Shown here in pieces: positions 57,061 to 64,000 of a stretch of DNA of 64,000 nt. The DNA lies in NCBI GenBank assembly GCA_023614405.1, contig CM042685.1:89270684-89334683 (forward strand). Reading direction: 5' to 3'. The notes under the pieces were generated by a model that searched no databases, was not told the DNA's origin, and saw only the letters and a program-made list of their open reading frames with translations. The first letter of the stretch is position 1. Each line of letters opens with the position of its first letter. This DNA comes from Avena insularis. Taxonomy: Eukaryota > Streptophyta > Magnoliopsida > Poales > Poaceae. The translations under genes and the position numbers were made by a program.

Positions 57061-57733
57061 CATGGCTAGGGCCAGCTCAGGTCTTCTTCTCAAGTGTAGC
57101 AACAATTTTGCGGCCCTTCTCAAAATTACCCTTGGGCTCAACCTTTTCCTTCACGTCTACTTCAGCAGCCACCAAAGTGGCGGCAAGTTCAGTGAGCGAT
57201 CCAATCGCACCACTCATCTTGTAATTTAGCATAAAGCCTTTGTAACTGGGTGGTAGCGACTGTAGAACTCTATCCGTCACAAGATCAACTAGGATATCAT
57301 ATCCTAGTATCTTGAGATGTTGAACATAGCGCATCATCATGATGTTGTGTTCCTTCATCTTAACACTAAAGAACTCACTAGAGTTCATATATCTCTCAGC
57401 ACAGATTTGCCTCTCAAACATGGTTTCGAGTTCCTCCACCATGGCAGCAGCGCTGCTAAGTTCAAAATGTTCTTGGAGCTAAGGCTCCATTGACATAAGG
57501 ATCACATATTTCACAAGATCGTAGTCATCATGCTTTGTGTCATACACATTCTGCTCATCCCGAGACACAGTGTTTGCAGGTGGGTTACCTAGCGGTGCAT
57601 CCTGCACATAGGTCAAATTTCTAGCATCAAGGACAATCCTCATGTTACAGAACCATTCTGTGAAGTTGCTTCCATTGTATTTCAACTTTTATTTCTCTAG
57701 GAACGCATTAAAAATGGTGGTAGGGGTCGCCAT
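57061..57733 (-). pseudogene. gag: gag of the copia element
   Basis: ATG at 57733 (MATPTTIFNAFLEK), then an early TAA, then YNGSNFTEWFCNMRIVLDAR (57680-57620), the conserved start of BARE-type Gag. A TAG at 57479-57481 follows LMSMEP. 57442-57077 encodes MVEELETMFERQ, FFSVKMKEHNIMMMRYVQH and DRVLQSLPPSYKGFMLNY, as in the UBN2 Gag family. A frameshift at about 57077 precedes the zinc knuckle. Confidence 0.88.
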
Positions 57734-58918
57734 GATCTACAACATATTTGCAAGAGTTTAGACTAAGTTTATGAAAAATTGAGTTCTAATTTAACTCTTA
57801 AATTAACTAGGTGAACTCCCAGTTAAAACAACATCCCTCACATTGTTTTAGTGATCACACGAACCAAATCCACTACACCAAGTCCGATCATCGCCAGAGA
57901 TGATGTAGCTTCAAAGGTGAACCAAATCAACATGTTCATCATATGAATCATATGACTCATGATTTACCTTTCGGTACTCCGTGTTCCATGGCCATGTCTG
58001 TATATGCTAGGCTCGTCGAGGTTAACCTTAGTATCCACATGTGCAAATCTGACTTGCACCCGTTGTATGCACAGTAGAATCTATCACACCCGATCATCAC
58101 GTGGTGCTTCGAAAAAACGAGTCTTAGCAATGATGCCTACTAAGGACGAACACTTTATTACTTGATATTTAGTGAGAGGGATCATCTTATAATGCTAACG
58201 TCACAATCTAAGCAATACAAGATGCATAAAAAGGATTAACATCACATGTAATTCATAATATGTGATATGATATTGCCTTTCTTCTTGTGCCTTTGATCTC
58301 CATCTCCAAAGCACGAACATGATCTCCATCATCACCGGCGTGGCGTCAAGGTCAATAGCGCCGCTTCATGGTTGTCCTCCACCAGCAGCAACTATTATAA
58401 CTACTTTGATGAATAGACACACAGGTCTTAAACGAAATTTAAAGACAACCATAAGGCTCCTGCCGGTTGCCAACTTACAATAAGGATCATTGCATACATC
58501 ATATATAATCACAATCACATCATGGCCATATCACATCACAACACAAGCCCTGCAAAAACAAGTTAGATGCCTCTAATTTTCTTTGCATGTTTTACGTGGT
58601 TGGGGATTTCGAATAAGAACTATTCTAACTTACGAACATGAACCACAAAGTTGATACAAGCATTGTCAAGTGCCCGTTGTAAATTGAATCTTCACTATAG
58701 TGGGAGAGACAGACACCCGCAAACCACTTGTGCAATGAAAGTTGCACGTTGAGCGTGGAGCAAGTCTCATGTACGATGACATGTAAGGTTAGCCCGGGCC
58801 GCTTCATCCCACCATCCCGCAAGATGTAAAGTACAAAAAAAGCAAGAGAAAACTAAAGAATCAACACCCACAAAACCATTGTGTTCTACTCGTGCAATAG
58901 ATCTATGCATAGATTCGT
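57734..58918 (-). other. Untranslated leader of the copia element
   Basis: About 1.2 kb between PBS and gag without conserved coding frames, expected for BARE-type elements. Confidence 0.75.
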
Positions 58919-58929
58919 CTCTGATACCA
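58919..58929 (-). other. Primer binding site of the copia element
   Basis: Minus-strand TGGTATCAGAG, adjacent to the LTR end at 58931. Confidence 0.92.
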
Positions 58930-58930
58930 T

Positions 58931-60687
58931 TGTAGGGTTCGCAGCATGGAAAAAAAAAAATTCTATCGCGGGAACACACAAAACCAAGATCTAATCTACG
59001 AGATCGGTGCAATGAGATTATAGAGAACTAATCCTCGAAGATCCAAAGAGTTTAACGAGATTCGGATCTCATGGTTGAAGTAGTCGATCACTTGCTGATC
59101 TCAAGATCGCGTAGACGATCCTTCCGGCGCCATGTTCCGGCAGTGCTTTCGCAGTCGGTCACACATACGATAGTCGATGAAGACCTTCCTCTCCCTTGTT
59201 CCAGGAGGGCAGCGGAGGTTGTAGATCTCCTCGGAATCCCAACATCACAAAGGTGTGGTAGTTGTGGAGGAGGAGAAAATATTACTGCAAGGCTTCGCCT
59301 AAGCCGGAGCAGTGTATGGAGGAGGAAGGGGAGGCGCCAATGGCTAGGGTTTGGGGTGAGGGTGTATGGGGCGCCCTCACCCCTCCTTATATGGGTGGGG
59401 GGTTGCGGCCAGGGTTCCCACCCCTGGCCGAGTCCTTCCCCAACTCCTCTATGCCAGCGGCAAGGAAGGGGAGAGGAAGAACTTGTCCCTCAAGGTTTCC
59501 CTTTCCTTCACTAACTAGGATTTGACTTTTCAAACTAGAGTTTGTTTCTCTCTTTCTAGTCCTTGGCCGAGTTGGCCTAGGGTATGATGCGCCCAGCCCA
59601 TCAGGGTATGGTGCATTCCAAGTACCCCCTCCTGGGGTGGTGGACCTTCCAGAATATTCTAGAAGCTTCTGGTCAAAACATTGAAAACATTTCCGAACCC
59701 CAGAAAATGACTTTACTTATATGAATCTTATTCTCCGGACCATTCCGGATCTCCTCTTGATGTCTTGTATCCAATCCGAGACTCTGAGAAAAATTTGTTC
59801 TCCAACTCACATTCCATATATACTCAAACAACATTGAATCCTTAAATGTATCTCCCTATGGTTCATGAACTATGCAAACATGATTGAGACACCTCTCCGA
59901 TCAATAACCAATAGTGGGATCTGGAAATCCATAATGGCTCCCACATATTTCTGCGATGACTTCGTGGTCGAATGAACCATTTACGTACGATGCCGATTCC
60001 CTTTTTCGAGCGATACTTTACTTATCCGAGGTTTGATCATCGGTATCTCTATACCTAGTTCAACTTTGTTACCGATAAGTAATCTTTACTCATTCCGTGA
60101 TATGACATCCCTTGTGACCCAATCACATGCTTGCAAGCCAATTGGATGACATTCCACCAAGAGGGCCTAGAGCATATCTATCTGTCATATGGATGGACAA
60201 ATCCCACTCTTGATCCATGTGCTTTAACACATACTTTCAGAATACCTAATGTCACCTTTATAACCACCCAGTTACGAAGTGGTGTTTGATGTGATTAAAG
60301 CATCCATCTGGTGATGGTGATTAACATGATCTTATGGTCAAAGGATTAGATTACTATGTATTTGAAAGCTTGTAGCAAACGAACTCTAAATGAGTTGATC
60401 TTATGCTACGCTAACTATAGGGAGTGTATCCATCACATCATTCTCCTAATGACATGATCTTGTTATTAATAACATCTAATATTCATGATCAGGAAACCAT
60501 GATCATCTTATTAATCAACAAACTAGTTTAACAAGAGGCTTACTAGGAACTCTTTTATGTTTATAAAACACACATGTATTAATGTTTCCGTTTAATAAAA
60601 TTATAGCATGAGATGTAAACATTTATCATAAACACAAATATATAATAATAACTATTTTATTATTGCCTCTTGGGCATATCTCCAACA
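58931..60687 (-). repeat. 5' LTR of BARE/Angela/WIS copia element (1757 bp)
   Basis: The sense strand begins TGTTGGAGATATGCCCAAGA at 60687 and ends GCGAACCCTACA at 58931. Length and both ends fit the BARE/Angela/WIS group, the most abundant copia family of Triticeae. The GC-rich open frames at 59071-59525 are part of the LTR. Confidence 0.92.
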
Positions 60688-61132
60688 GTGTGTGTTCCGC
60701 AAGATCCCTTCCTCGACTGATCTTCTAGGGGGAAATCTTCGAAATAGGTTATATTTGGTGTTATATTATAGTTATCGTATAACGCTCTCTTATCTCGCTC
60801 TAATAACCGAGTTGTAGCGTGTCTCTATAAGTTAGATAATGCAAGCTTTGTTGCCGCTTAGCCCACCATACTCGTGTAGGCAAGAGCAGCCGAATTCGAA
60901 GACTCAATATGTACTGGCTTTATTACTGACCACTCTATTTCCTTTTTTCTTTGCCATTTGCTGGCACCCTTTTGGGTTTAATATGTATGTGATTGACGAT
61001 ATTAGCAAGCTTACTCTTTCGGCATGGCTTGGACAGGGTTTATGGACACCGCTTGGTTATTCTTCATGAATCTTAGTCCCATTTGGTTCTTCTCCATACT
61101 CGGATACGATTCTGCTTTCTTCATAATTTGTA
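60688..61132. other. Unassigned sequence right of the copia LTR
   Basis: The first five bases (gtgtg) would be one target duplication of the copia element; its partner is outside the window. A plus-strand frame at 60839-61069 is hydrophobic in the middle, but I see no family signature or splice support. Nothing else recognised. Confidence 0.4.
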
Positions 61133-61240
61133 CTCACTCCGATCCATATTAATTATCATTGGACTGGACGTATCTAGCACTAAAAAAACATGTATAGATA
61201 CATCCATTTCTATGAAAAGTAATATGGCTTGGAGGGAGTA
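61131..61240. mobile_element. Stowaway MITE (106 bp) with TA duplication
   Basis: 61133-61238 has terminal inverted repeats CTCACTCCGATCC and CTCCCTCCAAGCC, matching the Stowaway consensus CTCCCTCCGT. TA flanks it at 61131-61132 and 61239-61240. It is a non-autonomous Tc1/Mariner-type element. Confidence 0.9.
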
Positions 61241-61284
61241 TCTTTGTATTATATCATTTGTATTCTTGACTTGCCGAGTCGTTG

Positions 61285-61308
61285 ATATATATATATATAT
61301 ATATATAT
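61285..61308. repeat. (AT)12 microsatellite
   Basis: Twenty-four bases of AT dinucleotide repeat followed by a short GT run. Confidence 0.95.
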
Positions 61309-61693
61309 GTGTGTTTCTTGTATGTTCTGTTATGAACTATTGTGATGTAACTATTTGTAATAAAATCCATCCACACGAAGGTATTTGGTGGACTTTTTGA
61401 ATTATTTCTATGTGGATTTTAGCGTAAATGCTAGGATTTGCATGAACCCGATTCGGGGACGTTACGCGAGAAGGAGAGGAAGAGAGAGGGGTGTAGTGGA
61501 TGACTATAAAGAACAACACAATGATGAAAATAGCCGTGCAAAAGACAAGAAATGAGAATGGATGGCGAAAGCAATGGCCAATTTGAGTAATTCAAATAGC
61601 ATGTCCTTTTCATTAATAGGCGGACTATGGTGTTAAAATTTAGAACATCTATGTGAATCACATTACATGTGCGGTAAGAAAAGAAACTTGATA
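61309..61693. other. Unassigned sequence between microsatellite and putative Helitron end
   Basis: No gene, repeat boundary or coding conservation that I can support. The short open frames on both strands have no recognisable motif. Confidence 0.4.
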
Positions 61694-64000
61694 TCTCTAC
61701 TATCTAAAAAAAATAAGAGGGTTTCGTTTTCTGCCTCCGCCGCACTACGTCGCCTCCTTTGGTCAATACTTTAGCCCACCGCTCGCTCGCGATAATAGTG
61801 CAGACATGTGGGCCATGGTTCATCCCATGATCCTGCCCCTTTTCCTGGCGGACTGCGTGGGTGTGACTCCCCACCAGATCATGGTGTTGCTCGCAAGCCC
61901 GCGCCGCGTGCCAATCAACCGGCGGCACCCTTTCTACCTCAAGATCCGCCGGCGGTGTCGTCCCCATCCCCTACATCGCACGTGCCCGGTGGAGCTACCA
62001 CCGTACCTCGCATGGCGCGCATCGGTGGTGCCCCGAAATACTTCTGATGTTCGACGAGAATCGATGTGAAAGCTGGCGGGGATGGTCTGACCGCTAGAAA
62101 TTGGTCCAAGACGGCGCCAGCTTGCTGGATTTCTGCCCCGTAGGTAGCGACAATTTGAGGAAGGCACCAAACCTTCACTACCGTATGCAAAGACTAAAGA
62201 TGGGGCAGTCGGGGGTATGGTTTGGATGGGGTCACTACCAGATGGACGGGGACTAAGTGGAGATTGAGGAATTCGTCGATTTCTGCATGTATATGTACGA
62301 TACATCTGGGAACCATGTATAGGTATGGAAACCTTCGATTCTCCAATATTTTCTAGGCTAGAGGCGAATTTTTAATTTCCTGATTCTTCTTATTTCCTCA
62401 TTTTTCTTAATCTTGGCGCTGGAAGCCTGGAATAATAGGTCCCCATGGCGAAGGAAGAAGTAGCGGACACAACATGGATCAGTGCAATGGAAACACGATT
62501 GAGGGTTGGGAGGAAGCACACCATTTCGGAAAGTCACCACCCCAATATCCTCCAGTTCATCGCTGCCAGGTCTCAATCCTCTCATGCCAAGGTCATGTAG
62601 GGATAGAGGAATCCACCTCATTGGTATGATGCCCAAACTATGAATATAAAATAGAATTTTTTTGTCAATTACGCTGATGTTGCAACCTGGTATCTTTATA
62701 TATTTAGTTTTTATTGGTTGACTGATCTTGTAGGTGCCTATGAAGCCCATAAGTTCATAGAGCTAGAACGAGTGGAGGCCTTGGAGATTTTATCCTGACC
62801 ATATACTGGCATGTTTTGGTAATGGGAAGAGATAGGTGTTTGTTCAAAATACAAGTAAGCCATTTAAGCATTCCTTCGGTGGTACTCCCTTCATCTTTCT
62901 ACTTATCATCATTATGATTCGATCTCTCTTACGGTACCCTTAAATTAATATGGGCAGCCCATTAGCACCAATCTAATGGATGTGGTTCATTAGTACTCCC
63001 ACGCCACACTAGGGAGTACCACCGATATAGATTGAGGAGTACCATGTTGAGAGGGGCAAGATCGGGATCATAGACCTTCAGACTATTAAACATGGAAATA
63101 CATACATCAAAACTGCCGTTTGAGATGTAACTTCTAGCTTTTCCACAGTTTAATTAGATCCGGTATGAAAGAACTGATGATTTTGAGTCTGTGATTAGCC
63201 CCCTTCATGATTTGTTTCTTCTTCATTCAAATGTTTCTCTTTGTGTTGAAAAGGACTGTCTATTACCTATCATCATTGGGCATGGATGACAGAGGTAATG
63301 AAGAAGAAATTCAGGGATTTATTGGTCGCCGTCGAGTTCTCCGTAACTCGGGAGACTAACCCAATTCTGTCCCTAGGAAGAACACAGGAGGGCGCACTAC
63401 AGCGCGGATGCTGTAATTACGGTGGCGCCGACGGCCACGTGACAAGGGAAAACACAATACTAGCTAGGAACTGCAGCCACGGTGCTGGTCTGTCAGAGGT
63501 GCTGGTGCATCCGTTCCCGTGAATATGATCTGATCACACAACTCCGTGATGTTCTTCCTGTTTTTTAGTCGATTGTTTGTTCTGTAACCATCCCGAGATC
63601 CAAAAATTATTACGAGTGATATACCCAAAATACCCCTTAAAATCAACGGCCAAATGTGTCATGTACTCCATAGCCCCCTAAGAGAGTACAGGGTACCGTA
63701 AAATTCACCGATGATTGTGGTTGTTGCCCGAGTAAGCAGGTTTTGCAGCAAGATGGTTTATGTAGTTTTCATTTTGAATTGCGCTTTCTTGCAATGTTTG
63801 ATGGTACAAAATTTGTTGTCCGGTATTCGTTCCTTAGCATGTATAAATATAGGCGCGACTTGCATTCTCACCTTGAATTCACCCAATCTCTCATGATAAC
63901 AAATATTCGTTGATTAGCAGGTATATATACACATTTTCTCTTTTTATGGTCCAGTGTTCAGAAAGGAAGAAAAATACTTGTACCAATTATTTATTGCTGA
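61694..64000 (+). mobile_element. Possible Helitron 5' end with gene-fragment-like sequence (uncertain)
   Basis: At 61694, following an A, the sequence TCTCTACTATCTAAAAAAAA matches the usual 5' terminus of grass Helitrons. A GC-rich exon-like patch (61725-62060) and ordinary-composition DNA follow. I found no CTRRT 3' end with a preceding hairpin before the window ends, so the right boundary is unknown. Open frames at 61806-62069 and 62305-61934 are not recognisable proteins. Confidence 0.3.
62876..63025. repeat. 15-bp perfect inverted repeat pair, 150 bp span (MITE-like)
   Basis: TCGGTGGTACTCCCT at 62876-62890 is perfectly inverted at 63011-63025. No target duplication is obvious. A related word pair, TTACGGTACCCT (about 62929) and AGGGTACCGTAA (about 63690), is inverted over a longer range. 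It could be a foldback element or one end of a larger one. Confidence 0.5.

Larger units (their letters stand above)
56773..60687 (-). mobile_element. BARE/Angela/WIS copia element, truncated
   Basis: Minus orientation: 5' LTR 58931-60687, PBS, a non-coding leader of about 1.2 kb, and gag running into protease, broken off at 56773 by an inserted LTR. RT, integrase and the 3' LTR are not in the window. The long untranslated leader is normal for BARE elements. It is the oldest layer of the nest by position. Confidence 0.9.

Noticed and set aside
59071..59525. 147-codon and 87-codon frames in the copia LTR
   Set aside because: Inside a well-defined BARE/Angela LTR; not expected to be coding.
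60839..61069. 76-codon hydrophobic frame
   Set aside because: No family signature, no homologous copy in the window, and a short length expected by chance. Left as unassigned.

Overview
This window is intergenic DNA from a large grass genome, most likely Triticeae (wheat, Aegilops or barley group). The best single clue is a copia LTR at 58931-60687. On the minus strand it opens with the BARE/Angela/WIS signature TGTTGGAGATATGCCCAAGA and ends in CTACA. The rest is multi-kilobase Ty3/gypsy LTR elements nested in one another. I recognise no ordinary host gene, no RNA gene and no CRISPR array.

Layout. 1-11590 is element 1, a plus-strand chromovirus of Tekay/Del type whose 5' LTR is cut by the window edge. 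11591-56200 is element 2, a minus-strand copy of the same family. Element 1 sits inside the left (3') LTR of element 2, and element 3 (26102-51521) sits inside its right (5') LTR. Each LTR of element 2 also carries, at the same site, a foreign solo LTR (intact at 13950-17928, truncated at 52406-54866). Element 3 is a minus-strand Tat-lineage element with 0.5 kb LTRs, a decayed gag-pol with an extra archaeal-type RNase H, and a multi-exon gene on the opposite strand (27.7-31.6 kb). Its gag is split by element 4 (37527-50387), a non-autonomous LARD with 4.9 kb LTRs and a 3.07 kb interior without gag or pol. Right of 56200, element 2 interrupts an AT-rich LTR fragment (56201-56772), which itself interrupts the protease region of a decayed BARE/Angela element (56773-60687). 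The last 3.3 kb hold a Stowaway MITE, a possible Helitron 5' end, a 15-bp inverted-repeat pair and unassigned sequence.

The nesting is supported by target-site duplications: TGGAA around the solo LTR, TAAAG around element 3 and GGTAT around element 4. LTR divergence agrees. Hand counts give about 0.5% for element 4 and about 2% for elements 1, 2 and 3.

How the parts relate. Elements 1 and 2 encode, in broken form, capsid, protease, reverse transcriptase, RNase H and a chromodomain integrase. Between PBS and gag they also carry an unrecognised coding region with a basic, probably coiled-coil segment and an acidic tail. The LARD has none of these proteins. It does share the Met-tRNA type PBS, the hairpin-plus-polypurine tract, the LTR termini and an LTR core around CCGCGG. 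This fits a parasite mobilised by this chromovirus family. The two most unusual observations are the apparently transposed LTR-within-an-LTR of element 2 and the intron-containing antisense gene of element 3.
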